Positions 1 to 6,651 of a stretch of 18,256 nucleotides of DNA are shown in pieces. The stretch's first letter is position 1; every line of letters starts with the position of its first letter. The DNA is from Nitrosopelagicus sp964511265 (GTDB taxonomy: Archaea; Thermoproteota; Nitrososphaeria; Nitrososphaerales; Nitrosopumilaceae), in assembly GCA_964511265.1 (NCBI GenBank), contig CAZEES010000023.1, forward strand, positions 1-18,256, read 5' to 3'. The position numbers were made by a program, and so were the translations under genes. The notes below the pieces were generated by a model. That model was given only the letters and a program-made list of their open reading frames with translations, made no database searches and was not told the DNA's origin.

Positions 1-197
1 TGTAACCAATGAACCCAAACTTTCCCTACTGCAGCCATGGCATCCGGATCATCCATGATTAATGCCAATGTGGTGGTACTAGATGGAGGGCGTACAAATG
101 AGATGTCGGGTTCTGCGTTTTCAAATTTAAAGCCAAATTTTTTTGGAATTTCATCTCCTTCATTAAAATCACTACTGATTATAGAAAATTCTGACAT
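1..197 (-). CDS. PEBP-family (YbhB/YbcL, Raf-kinase-inhibitor-like) protein, N-terminal part
   Basis: The reading frame starts at the ATG at 197-195 and stays open to the window edge, giving 65 residues. The protein begins MSEFSIISSDFNEGDEIPKK. Residues 43-65 carry the phosphatidylethanolamine-binding-protein signature: a hydrophobic strand (LALIM), then DDPDA and, after a short loop, KVWVHW. In this family these segments line the small anion/ligand pocket. Archaeal and bacterial members are small soluble proteins of about 150-180 residues whose cellular role is poorly defined, so I assign a family and no specific function. The C-terminal half lies outside the window. A T/A-rich box about 25 bases upstream of the ATG would suit a leaderless transcript separate from the PIN gene, which ends 35 bases upstream. 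Confidence 0.85.
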   Translation of the reverse strand, partial: MSEFSIISSDFNEGDEIPKKFGFKFENAEPDISFVRPPSSTTTLALIMDDPDAMAAVGKVWVHWL

Positions 198-213
198 GTT
201 TGAATAGATAATT

Positions 214-226
214 ATTTTTAAAATAA
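214..226 (-). promoter_or_regulatory. Candidate TATA box for the PEBP-family gene
   Basis: Read on the minus strand, the 35-base gap between the PIN gene and the PEBP gene contains TTTATTTTAAAAA. It lies about 20-28 bases upstream of the ATG at 197, the archaeal TATA distance for a leaderless transcript. No Shine-Dalgarno-like sequence is visible. The assignment rests on position and composition only, in DNA that is AT-rich everywhere. Confidence 0.4.
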
Positions 227-232
227 AGTTTA

Positions 233-601
233 CTAGTTTTCAAGAATTATCTTATCATTATGTATAGATAAAATTGAACTTCCTGATTGTTTAATCTTGT
301 TTTTTAATTCTCTATCCATTGTAGCTACAATACTTCTGTTTTCTTTGATGAAATCAAGAATTGCTATATCTGCATTATTGCCATCAATGTCATTTGTTTT
401 AAAATTTTTAATAAAATCTAATGTTTGTTCTGAAATAATTTTTTTATCTGGATCTTGAACAAGATGTTCTAACTCTTTTTTAACAATTTTAGGTACAATA
501 AATGATAAAGTTCCGATTTCAGTCTCTATAGAATCAATATTTTTTATTCTATGAGTGGCTAAATGAATTAAAAAACTAGTGTCAGAGATTACCTCAACCA
601 A
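233..601 (-). CDS. PIN-domain protein (COG1412/Fcf1-like or VapC-like), coupled to aIF2-gamma
   Basis: This 122-residue protein is a single PIN-like nuclease domain. The acidic residues of a PIN active site are in the expected order: D7 in ISDTSF, E43 in VKKEL, D78 in NNADIAILDF and D96 in ATMDREL. PIN domains typically cleave RNA with bound Mg2+ or Mn2+. Archaeal genomes often place a PIN protein of the Fcf1/UTP23-like group (COG1412) beside aIF2-gamma, which favours a housekeeping role in rRNA processing or translation over a VapC toxin. No antitoxin-like gene lies next to it. The start is TTG at 601-599, eight bases inside the end of the aIF2-gamma gene, with a GGTG Shine-Dalgarno-like motif nine bases upstream (614-611), so translation is probably coupled. 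The substrate is unknown. Confidence 0.75.
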   Translation of the reverse strand: MVEVISDTSFLIHLATHRIKNIDSIETEIGTLSFIVPKIVKKELEHLVQDPDKKIISEQTLDFIKNFKTNDIDGNNADIAILDFIKENRSIVATMDRELKNKIKQSGSSILSIHNDKIILEN

Positions 602-1856
602 TTATTCCAGCACCGATTAATCTCCATCTATCAGAGATTCTTCTACTAATTGCAACATTACTTTTTTCAAACAAACATGTAGGACGTCTTAATGTAACTT
701 CAATATCATTTGATTTTACTTTGGTAACTTTTCCAGGAATTGGAGCAGTGCCAATGTTTAATCTAAGCATTTCACCCATGTTAATTGGAGCAATTTTTTC
801 ATTATTTGATGAACCAACTGCAGAGTCAAACAAACTGACTTTTAGTTTTGCAATATCAGAGTTTTCTGGTAAAGAATCAGGTTTGCCAATGACAGAACCA
901 ATGAATGAATCACCACGTGTTAAATTTGGATCAAGTTTGGTACCGATTGCAATAAGTCCACCTGGCTTTACATTGTCAACGGTTCCAGCACCAGTTCCTA
1001 GAGATACAATTTCGGTAATTAATGGTTCATAATTTTTTTTCTTATCATTTAGCAATCCGGGTTTAATTTCAATTTCATCTCCAATACTAAATTGTCCCTC
1101 AGTTAAACTTCCTCCAATAACACCGCCCTTGATATTTGCGATTTTAGAACCAGGCTTGTTGATATCAAATGAGCGTAAGACATGCATGACGGGGGATTTT
1201 TTGTCATTATGCTCCGGAGTTTTAATTTCATTTTCTATAGAATAAATTAATGCATCTAAATTAAGATTGGATTGTGCAGATACAGGAATTACAGGTGATT
1301 TTGCGGCATTTGTTCCTTTGATAAATTTTGAGATATCTGAATAATTACTCATTGCTTCTTTGTATGTGATTAGATCAACTTTGTTTTGTACTACAACAAT
1401 TTGTTTAATTCCTAATGTTTGCAGTGCTAAAAGATGCTCTTTACTTTGCATTTGTGGAACTTTTTCATTTGCAGCAACTAGTAGGATAGCACCATCCATT
1501 AATGCAGAGCCTGATAACATGTTTGCCATCAAACTTTCGTGGCCAGGACTGTCAACAAAACTGACTACTCTACTAAGTTCTCCTTCTTGTTTACAATTTG
1601 GGCATTTAGGAGATGTGGAGTAATTTGTTGGAGGTTCACAATCAGGACATTTGTAAAATGCTGCATCAGAATAACCGACACGAATTGTAATTCCTCGCTT
1701 CAGTTCTTGGCTGTGAACACTGGTCCATTTTCCTGTTAGTGCCTGAATCAGAGTGGTTTTTCCATGATCCACATGTCCAGCAGTACCAATGTTTACACAT
1801 GGTTGATGACCATATTTTTTAACGTACCAATCAGGAAGAGAATCTTTCCAATGCAT
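594..1856 (-). CDS. eif2g: Translation initiation factor aIF2 subunit gamma
   Basis: This is the GTP-binding subunit of the archaeal aIF2 heterotrimer, which carries initiator Met-tRNA to the small ribosomal subunit. At 420 residues it has normal length. The GTPase motifs are complete: G1 GHVDHGKTT (27-35), G3 DSPGHE (102-107), G4 NKVD (158-161) and G5 around SAQS. The family's zinc knuckle is present as two Cys-x2-Cys pairs (C70/C73 and C85/C88) between switch 1 and G3. Domains II and III follow, with typical segments such as RSFDINKPG and GGVIGGSLTEG, which separates it from EF-Tu and SelB. It is the first gene of a two-gene unit with the PIN protein. A TATA-like ATAAATTA about 32 bases upstream of the ATG suggests its own promoter with a leader of only a few bases. 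Confidence 0.97.
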   Translation of the reverse strand: MHWKDSLPDWYVKKYGHQPCVNIGTAGHVDHGKTTLIQALTGKWTSVHSQELKRGITIRVGYSDAAFYKCPDCEPPTNYSTSPKCPNCKQEGELSRVVSFVDSPGHESLMANMLSGSALMDGAILLVAANEKVPQMQSKEHLLALQTLGIKQIVVVQNKVDLITYKEAMSNYSDISKFIKGTNAAKSPVIPVSAQSNLNLDALIYSIENEIKTPEHNDKKSPVMHVLRSFDINKPGSKIANIKGGVIGGSLTEGQFSIGDEIEIKPGLLNDKKKNYEPLITEIVSLGTGAGTVDNVKPGGLIAIGTKLDPNLTRGDSFIGSVIGKPDSLPENSDIAKLKVSLFDSAVGSSNNEKIAPINMGEMLRLNIGTAPIPGKVTKVKSNDIEVTLRRPTCLFEKSNVAISRRISDRWRLIGAGIIG

Positions 1857-1883
1857 TACTAAAATGACAAATCTTGACTATGT

Positions 1884-1900
1884 TAATTTATGCATTAATT
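1884..1900 (-). promoter_or_regulatory. Candidate TATA box upstream of aIF2-gamma
   Basis: On the minus strand ATAAATTA at 1891-1884 is centred about 32 bases upstream of the aIF2-gamma ATG, which would give a leader of about six bases. It sits in a 16-base near-palindrome (1885-1900, centre ATGCAT, one mismatched pair), which may simply be chance in AT-rich sequence. This 49-base gap also follows the stop of the COG1361-like gene, and no clear U-tract terminator is visible in it. Confidence 0.4.
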
Positions 1901-1905
1901 TCGAC

Positions 1906-3228
1906 TTATTCTGACTTTTTACTAATCATCGGCAATTTTCCTTTCTTGAACAAAAATGCGATAATTCCAACAATAACAATTATTGCGATAATTCCTCCTA
2001 CAGATGAATCTCCATCACCATTTTCTAAAATAGATAATTCAGAAACATCAATTGTAGTATCATATGACAATATGTGTTCTTCCCTCATAGAATCTTTGTA
2101 TGATACTTCAATTGTAATGTCATGTTTTCCCATTAGTCCAACTCCATCATATTCAATTGGAATGTTAAATGGAACAGGGCTATCAGGTTCTATTTCATCA
2201 ATGTATTGTGTTGATTCAAGAATATTTGAGTCACCTCTTGGTTTTAAAGTAACAAAGCCGAAAAGTCCATCACTATTTCCTTCATTTAGAATATCACCAA
2301 CCACTGTTTGTTTTCCAGATAAATCAATTACCTTAACACCATAAATTGTTGGATCAATCAGACCAATAATGTAAAAGTCTGCAACTCTAGTAACAGTTTG
2401 AACTTCGCCATGTGCATTATAATAAGTGATTGCCATTGGAAGATGTAATGGTTCATTTTTTAGAGATTCTGGGATGAATGCATTAAATGAAAAACTTACA
2501 GAAGATTGAGGATTGATTGTTCCAACGTCCCAATGTGTTTGATCAAAGATTACATTTTCTAGATTTGTAATTGATTTCGATTGGGATGATACAGAAGTAA
2601 GATCGTTTTGTAGAACAATATCTACATTATTCAATGGTGCAGAACCTTCGTTTGAAACTTCAATTATTACTAAATTATTTTCAATTGATGTTAGCGCACC
2701 AGATATTGGTTTTAGATTAACAATACTATCACCTGTAAGTTTGTAGGTAAAACGAAAATTTTCATTTCTTTCACCAGATTCTCTTAATCTTGAAAAGCTC
2801 AAATCTACATTTCCAGCATAATCCTTGATTGATGCCTTATCTGAAACATCAATAAAAAATGTTAATGCGAAAGTATCTCCAGCTTTAGCTTTTTGATCAT
2901 TATCAGCCATTATAGCTACACCTCTTCCACTTGGAGATTGAAATGCGGCTGGAAGAGAAATTTTTCCTTTAATTCCAGTGATATCTTGTGTGCCAACATT
3001 ACTCATAACAACAGTAAATGGAACATTTTTGTCACCAGGTGCAACTTCAATTTTTGAACCTTCAGTACCAAAATATGCATCCAGGAATTTAACACTTAGA
3101 ACACCTTCACGTAAAACACCTTCAGGCACACCTGCAGGTCCAAGTCTAGCACCATCATAACCAAATGATAATGGAGTAAGTGATGTAACCATCAAAAACA
3201 TTGTAAATAATATGATTAGATTTTTCAT
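1906..3228 (-). CDS. Secreted, C-terminally anchored COG1361-like (NPCBM/NEW3-type beta-sandwich) protein
   Basis: This 440-residue protein has an N-terminal signal peptide (about residues 1-23, a long hydrophobic stretch ending in SFG). A large extracellular part follows, and one C-terminal membrane helix (about 412-427, GIIAIIVIVGIIAFLF) is followed by a Lys-rich cytoplasmic tail. The body reads as repeated beta-sandwich modules with phrases typical of COG1361/NEW3-like surface proteins, such as VMSNVGTQDITGIKGKISLP (about 75-95) and VSNEGSAPLNNVDIVL (about 190-205). I see no catalytic motif. Its ATG overlaps the stop of the ABC ATPase gene by four bases (ATGA), so it belongs to the transporter operon. 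An accessory or substrate-presenting surface subunit is a reasonable inference. The transported substrate cannot be told from the sequence. Confidence 0.75.
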   Translation of the reverse strand: MKNLIILFTMFLMVTSLTPLSFGYDGARLGPAGVPEGVLREGVLSVKFLDAYFGTEGSKIEVAPGDKNVPFTVVMSNVGTQDITGIKGKISLPAAFQSPSGRGVAIMADNDQKAKAGDTFALTFFIDVSDKASIKDYAGNVDLSFSRLRESGERNENFRFTYKLTGDSIVNLKPISGALTSIENNLVIIEVSNEGSAPLNNVDIVLQNDLTSVSSQSKSITNLENVIFDQTHWDVGTINPQSSVSFSFNAFIPESLKNEPLHLPMAITYYNAHGEVQTVTRVADFYIIGLIDPTIYGVKVIDLSGKQTVVGDILNEGNSDGLFGFVTLKPRGDSNILESTQYIDEIEPDSPVPFNIPIEYDGVGLMGKHDITIEVSYKDSMREEHILSYDTTIDVSELSILENGDGDSSVGGIIAIIVIVGIIAFLFKKGKLPMISKKSE

Positions 3229-3929
3229 GCTGTAATCTCCATTGTAGTTTCTTCTCCATCAAATGCTTTGCCGTCTTTTATTGTAATTATTCTGTCAACA
3301 TCAGGGAATTGATGTCTATCATGTGTCACAACGATGAATGTTTGGTTTAATTCTTTAGCCATTGTTATTGCAAGTTTTACAACTTTCTTAGCTGTAACTG
3401 AATCAAGATTTCCTGTTGGTTCATCAGCCAGAACTATGGTTGGACGATTAACTAAGCCTCTAGCAATTGCTGCTCTTTGTGCTTGTCCACCAGAAATTTT
3501 GTTAGAACGCTTGTTAATTTGGTCTTCTAGATCAACTTTAATGAGTAAATCTTTTGCATTTTGACGTACATCCTCAGTGCTACCTTGTATCTGCTGTGGA
3601 AGCATAACATTTTCTAAAACTGTCAAGTCAGGTAAGAGATTTGCAAATTGGAAAACAAATCCTAATTTTTCATTTCTATATTGTGAAACCTGTCCATCAT
3701 TTAGAGTAGTAGTTTCTTTTTCATCTAAGATTACTTTACCACTTGTGGGTTTGTCCAATAATCCAATCATATTTAGTAATGTGGATTTGCCAGAACCGGA
3801 ACTTCCAACGATTAGAACAAATTCTCCACGTTTAATATTAAATGAAACATCATCTAATGCCTTTACTTGAGTATCACCCTCACCAAAAATTTTGGTGACG
3901 TTTTGTAATTCTAAAACAATATCAGACAT
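3225..3929 (-). CDS. ABC transporter ATP-binding protein (MacB/LolD type)
   Basis: This 234-residue protein is a complete ABC nucleotide-binding domain that powers the adjacent FtsX/MacB-type permease on the cytoplasmic side of the membrane. Visible motifs are Walker A GSSGSGKST (42-50), Q-loop Q94 in FVFQF, the signature ISGGQAQR (145-152), Walker B IVLADE (165-170) with the following PTGNLDS D-loop region, and H-loop H203 in VTHD. The sequence NLLPDLTVLENVMLP and the short length match the LolD/MacB subfamily, which usually drives mechanotransmission or extrusion rather than import of solutes. The ATG at 3929 overlaps the permease stop by eight bases, and its own stop overlaps the COG1361-like gene by four, so the three genes are translationally linked. 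Confidence 0.93.
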   Translation of the reverse strand: MSDIVLELQNVTKIFGEGDTQVKALDDVSFNIKRGEFVLIVGSSGSGKSTLLNMIGLLDKPTSGKVILDEKETTTLNDGQVSQYRNEKLGFVFQFANLLPDLTVLENVMLPQQIQGSTEDVRQNAKDLLIKVDLEDQINKRSNKISGGQAQRAAIARGLVNRPTIVLADEPTGNLDSVTAKKVVKLAITMAKELNQTFIVVTHDRHQFPDVDRIITIKDGKAFDGEETTMEITA

Positions 3930-5118
3930 TTCTCATAGCCTCCACCGGTTGAAGTTTTGTAGCTCTGTACGAAGGATAAATGGCTGCAAGAACTGCTAAG
4001 AAAAATGCCAAAAGTGCTGTTTCTCCAATTTTTGCCCAGTTATAATTTACCTCAAGTGCTAGACTTCCTTGGAATTGCATATTGGTTTCTTTTGCATATG
4101 TTGTATATGCTAATCCAATTCCAGTTCCTGCTCCTGCTCCAATTGCACCAATAATCATTCCTTGTAAAATGAATACCATTAGGATATCTTTTCGTTTTGC
4201 ACCAATTGCACGCATTACACCAATTTCTTTGGTTTTACTATTTACTAACATCATTTGGATAGTGACAATTGCAAATGCAGAAGACCCCATTCCAAAGTAA
4301 CCAATTAAGTTAATCATTGCAATTCCAGAACGAAATCCTTTGAGTGTTGCCTCAGCAGATTCTTCAATAGTTTGTGCCTTTAGATCATCATTAGCATATG
4401 CAGTTAAGAACTGTTTTCTAATATCTATTGCAGCTTGTGGGTTTCTTTCATTAAGTTTTACAAAGATTGAGTTTGATTCATCAGGTCTATCAAGTAAGCT
4501 TCGTAGTGTATCAATGTGGACAATTACACTGGTATCAAATCCTTGACCTCCAGCAGTTTTTGATATTCCAGTTACAACAAATCGTTTTGAATCTTCTTCG
4601 CCTCCTTGATTTGTTACAATTAATTTGAGATTATCACCAACTCTTACGCCACCTAGATCTTCTGCAACAGTTTCGCCAACTACAATTGAATTTCTAGCAT
4701 AAACATACTGACCATCACTAATCGTTGTATGAATTTTGGATGCTTGTATGTCTGATACAGGTTCAACACCAACTATTGGGACATCAAATTCTTCGTGAAA
4801 TTGTCCCATGCTTCTAAATTCTATATCTGCACTGCCCGAAAGCCGCGGCGTCGCGGACTTGACCAAGGGGACTCGTTCAAACCAATTAGTGTAAACCAGA
4901 TGAGATCTTTCGATGGTTGCTTCTTCTTCATGACTGACAAAGATATCCCCAAATCTGTATTCAGTCATATCACGAATAATAGCATCATAAATTCCCTGAA
5001 AAATTACAAAATTAACATGAATTACTAAAATTCCAATTGATACAGCAAGTACGGCACCAATCAGACTACCTCTTTTGTTAGCAAGCATTCTAGCTGCCAG
5101 ATTTACTCTGTAATCCAT
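3922..5118 (-). CDS. ABC transporter permease, MacB/LolE (FtsX) family
   Basis: This 398-residue permease has the classic four-helix MacB/FtsX layout: TM1 at about 17-41, a large extracytoplasmic MacB-PCD-like domain (about 45-260), then TM2 (268-291), TM3 (313-338) and TM4 (364-383). The conserved FtsX segment KTKEIGVMRAIGAKRKDILMVF (about 295-316) and the C-terminal YPSYRATKLQPVEAMRNV are both present. Family members act as dimers coupled to a LolD-like ATPase and often move lipids, lipoproteins or peptides, or transmit signals across the membrane. It is the first gene of its operon, with a TATA-like element 22-30 bases upstream of the ATG, consistent with a leaderless message. Codons for about residues 81-96 are strikingly GC-rich compared with the rest of the gene. 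Confidence 0.93.
   Translation of the reverse strand: MDYRVNLAARMLANKRGSLIGAVLAVSIGILVIHVNFVIFQGIYDAIIRDMTEYRFGDIFVSHEEEATIERSHLVYTNWFERVPLVKSATPRLSGSADIEFRSMGQFHEEFDVPIVGVEPVSDIQASKIHTTISDGQYVYARNSIVVGETVAEDLGGVRVGDNLKLIVTNQGGEEDSKRFVVTGISKTAGGQGFDTSVIVHIDTLRSLLDRPDESNSIFVKLNERNPQAAIDIRKQFLTAYANDDLKAQTIEESAEATLKGFRSGIAMINLIGYFGMGSSAFAIVTIQMMLVNSKTKEIGVMRAIGAKRKDILMVFILQGMIIGAIGAGAGTGIGLAYTTYAKETNMQFQGSLALEVNYNWAKIGETALLAFFLAVLAAIYPSYRATKLQPVEAMRNV
4839..4860. repeat. GC-rich inverted repeat (hairpin) inside the permease gene
   Basis: The arms AAGCCGCG (4840-4847) and CGCGG/CTT (4852-4860, with one bulged A at 4857) can pair around a GCGT loop, giving an eight-base-pair stem rich in G-C pairs. 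It lies in a 45-base stretch (4831-4875) with 31 G/C bases (69 percent), in an otherwise AT-rich gene. It encodes residues of the extracytoplasmic domain near VKSATPRLSG. A function is not shown by the sequence. Confidence 0.5.
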
Positions 5119-5137
5119 GATATATACGGAAATGTCG

Positions 5138-5150
5138 AATATATAATATT
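5138..5150 (-). promoter_or_regulatory. Candidate TATA box of the permease/ATPase/COG1361 operon
   Basis: On the minus strand AATATTATATATT is centred about 26 bases upstream of the permease ATG at 5118. This is the distance expected if transcription begins at or just before the start codon. The same 13 bases form a short inverted repeat (AATAT, 3-base spacer, ATATT). No Shine-Dalgarno sequence precedes the ATG, which supports a leaderless message. Confidence 0.5.
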
Positions 5151-5197
5151 GATCAAGTATAGTGCTAACATTTAGGACATAAAATTAGTATAAAGGC

Positions 5198-5218
5198 TAT
5201 ATTTATTAGATAAATATA
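5198..5218. promoter_or_regulatory. Perfect 9-bp inverted repeat, candidate operator overlapping the promoter of the Lrp-type gene
   Basis: The left arm TATATTTAT (5198-5206) and right arm ATAAATATA (5210-5218) are exact reverse complements around a TAG spacer. The left arm is also the best TATA-like box for the downstream gene, centred about 33 bases before its TTG start. Lrp/AsnC proteins commonly bind AT-rich dyads and repress their own genes, so autoregulation is the natural inference. The upstream half of the 116-base divergent region holds the TATA of the opposite operon. Confidence 0.55.
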
Positions 5219-5234
5219 CTATCTACTTAACATA

Positions 5235-6134
5235 TTGGACATTTTAGATATGAAGATTCTTAGTAGGTTACTGAACAATTGTAGAAAACCAGACAGACAG
5301 ATTGGTATGGAATTAGGAATTTCAGGTGGAGCTGTGGGTGCAAGGATTAACAAAATGGAGAAGTTAGGAATTATAGAAAAATTCTGTCTAAAGGTAGAGC
5401 CACCACTTTTGGGATTGAATATGTTTTACATTGTAGTAAATACTCAAAATCAAAAAGAGATTATTAAAAATGTAAAGTTAGCTGGAATGCCATTTACAAT
5501 TGTTCCATGTATAGGAGGAAATACAGTCATTGGAGTTATAGTAAAAGAAGACATGGCTGAGAAAATTGAACTTTTGAAAAAATTAATGCAAGATGTACGT
5601 GTAATGTCAGTTTTTGAAGCAGATAACACAAAGATTACACATAATCTTACTAGGACCGATTTAGAAATTTTAAACCAATTGATAGAGAATCCAAGGAAAA
5701 GAATTGAACAATTATCACAAGAGACCAAATTATCCACCAAGACAATTAACAGAGGGTTAGAGAAATTACAAAATAATGAATCAATTCAATTCACCTTAGT
5801 ATTTGACCCAAGTAAGATTGAGGGTTTCTTGTGTTATGCAGTTGTAGCAATTACACAAGAAGATATTCCAAAAATGTTAAAGAGATTTGAAAAAGAATTT
5901 TCAGAAGATTATCTAATGACGCCATTTTTAGCAAAAAATCAAATAGTTCTATTCTTGTATAGTGAGAGTATTTTCAAGATGGATGAAATGACGGAGAAGG
6001 TCGCAAAAGTAGAAGGTACTATAACAACTGAGTTATTTATTCCAAAGAAAATTGATATGCCTGGAAAGTGGTTAGAAAAAAGATTGGAAACACTAACAAA
6101 GTCACAGACATTACATATTTCTCAGGCAAACTAA
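5235..6134 (+). CDS. Lrp/AsnC-like transcription regulator with two winged-helix domains
   Basis: The 299-residue protein opens with a typical AsnC-type winged helix (about 1-50: LDMKILSRLL, then the recognition region GISGGAVGARINKMEKLGII). A ligand/oligomerisation-like segment follows (about 55-130). A second helix-turn-helix comes at about 143-190 (RTDLEILNQLIENPRKRIEQL, LSTKTINRGLEKL), then a second C-terminal domain. Such duplicated Lrp-like proteins are common in Thaumarchaeota, and their effectors are largely unknown. The TTG start at 5235 is chosen because it gives the normal family N-terminus; the next ATG (5250) would cut into helix 1. The gene is divergent from the transporter operon and one base ahead of the Nudix gene, so local or autogenous regulation is plausible. 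A perfect inverted repeat overlaps its promoter. Confidence 0.85.
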   Translation: MDILDMKILSRLLNNCRKPDRQIGMELGISGGAVGARINKMEKLGIIEKFCLKVEPPLLGLNMFYIVVNTQNQKEIIKNVKLAGMPFTIVPCIGGNTVIGVIVKEDMAEKIELLKKLMQDVRVMSVFEADNTKITHNLTRTDLEILNQLIENPRKRIEQLSQETKLSTKTINRGLEKLQNNESIQFTLVFDPSKIEGFLCYAVVAITQEDIPKMLKRFEKEFSEDYLMTPFLAKNQIVLFLYSESIFKMDEMTEKVAKVEGTITTELFIPKKIDMPGKWLEKRLETLTKSQTLHISQAN

Positions 6135-6135
6135 G

Positions 6136-6651
6136 ATGAAAAAAGAAAAACTGTACAAGGGACGATTATTTGAAGTGAATGCATACAATATGCAAGTTGA
6201 GCACAGAAAAATTAGACGAGAAGTTATTGAACATCCAGGCGCTGCTGCAATGCTTGCATTTGATGAAAAAGGAAAAGTATTGTTAGTAAAACAGCATAGA
6301 TTCCCTCACGGATATATTCTAGAAATTCCGGCAGGAACATTAGAAAAAGGAGAAAAACCAATTGACTGCGCATATAGAGAAATAATAGAAGAGACAGGTT
6401 ACAAGGCCAAAAAGATGACTAAACTAGTCTCATATTTCCCCTCCGTAGGCTATAACAAAGAAGAAATCCACATTTTTGTTGCATCTAGAACAAAAAAGGA
6501 ATTTGACTTGAAACTAGATAATGATGAATTTATTACGGTTGTAAAGATGGATCTTAAAAAATTAATTGGAATGATTAAAGCTGGAAGAATTATTGATTCA
6601 AAAACAATTTGTGCAGTAATGATTTATGCAGCAAAGAAAAAACTACTCTAA
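6136..6651 (+). CDS. Nudix hydrolase (ADP-ribose pyrophosphatase-like)
   Basis: This 171-residue protein has a complete Nudix box at 67-88, matching G-x5-E-x7-REUxEExG: G67, E73, R81, E82, E85, E86 and G88. The catalytic helix binds Mg2+ and hydrolyses a nucleoside diphosphate linked to another group. The N-terminal strand arrangement (YKGRLFEVNAY, then IEHPGAAAMLAF) and GYILEIPAGTLE before the box resemble ADP-ribose/ADP-sugar pyrophosphatases, so ADP-ribose is the most likely substrate by family. This is inferred, not shown. The gene begins one base after the stop of the Lrp-like regulator and is probably co-transcribed with it. Its stop codon abuts the stop of the convergent PhoU-like gene with no base between them. 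Confidence 0.9.
   Translation: MKKEKLYKGRLFEVNAYNMQVEHRKIRREVIEHPGAAAMLAFDEKGKVLLVKQHRFPHGYILEIPAGTLEKGEKPIDCAYREIIEETGYKAKKMTKLVSYFPSVGYNKEEIHIFVASRTKKEFDLKLDNDEFITVVKMDLKKLIGMIKAGRIIDSKTICAVMIYAAKKKLL

Noticed and set aside
198..232. Possible small RNA in the gap before the PEBP gene
   Set aside because: Only 35 bases, AT-rich, explained by a TATA-like box; no stable structure.
721..1032. Plus-strand open frame opposite aIF2-gamma
   Set aside because: It lies wholly antisense to a well-supported gene, has no family resemblance, and several similar frames occur opposite other genes in this AT-rich sequence.
1874..2344. 156-codon plus-strand frame opposite the COG1361-like gene
   Set aside because: It is antisense to a gene with a signal peptide, membrane helix and operon overlap; its own translation is low-complexity and unlike a real protein.
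4860..4895. GTTCAAAC resembling a tRNA T-loop beside the GC-rich patch
   Set aside because: The bases flanking it do not pair as a T-stem and no D-arm, anticodon arm or acceptor stem could be found; the region is coding.
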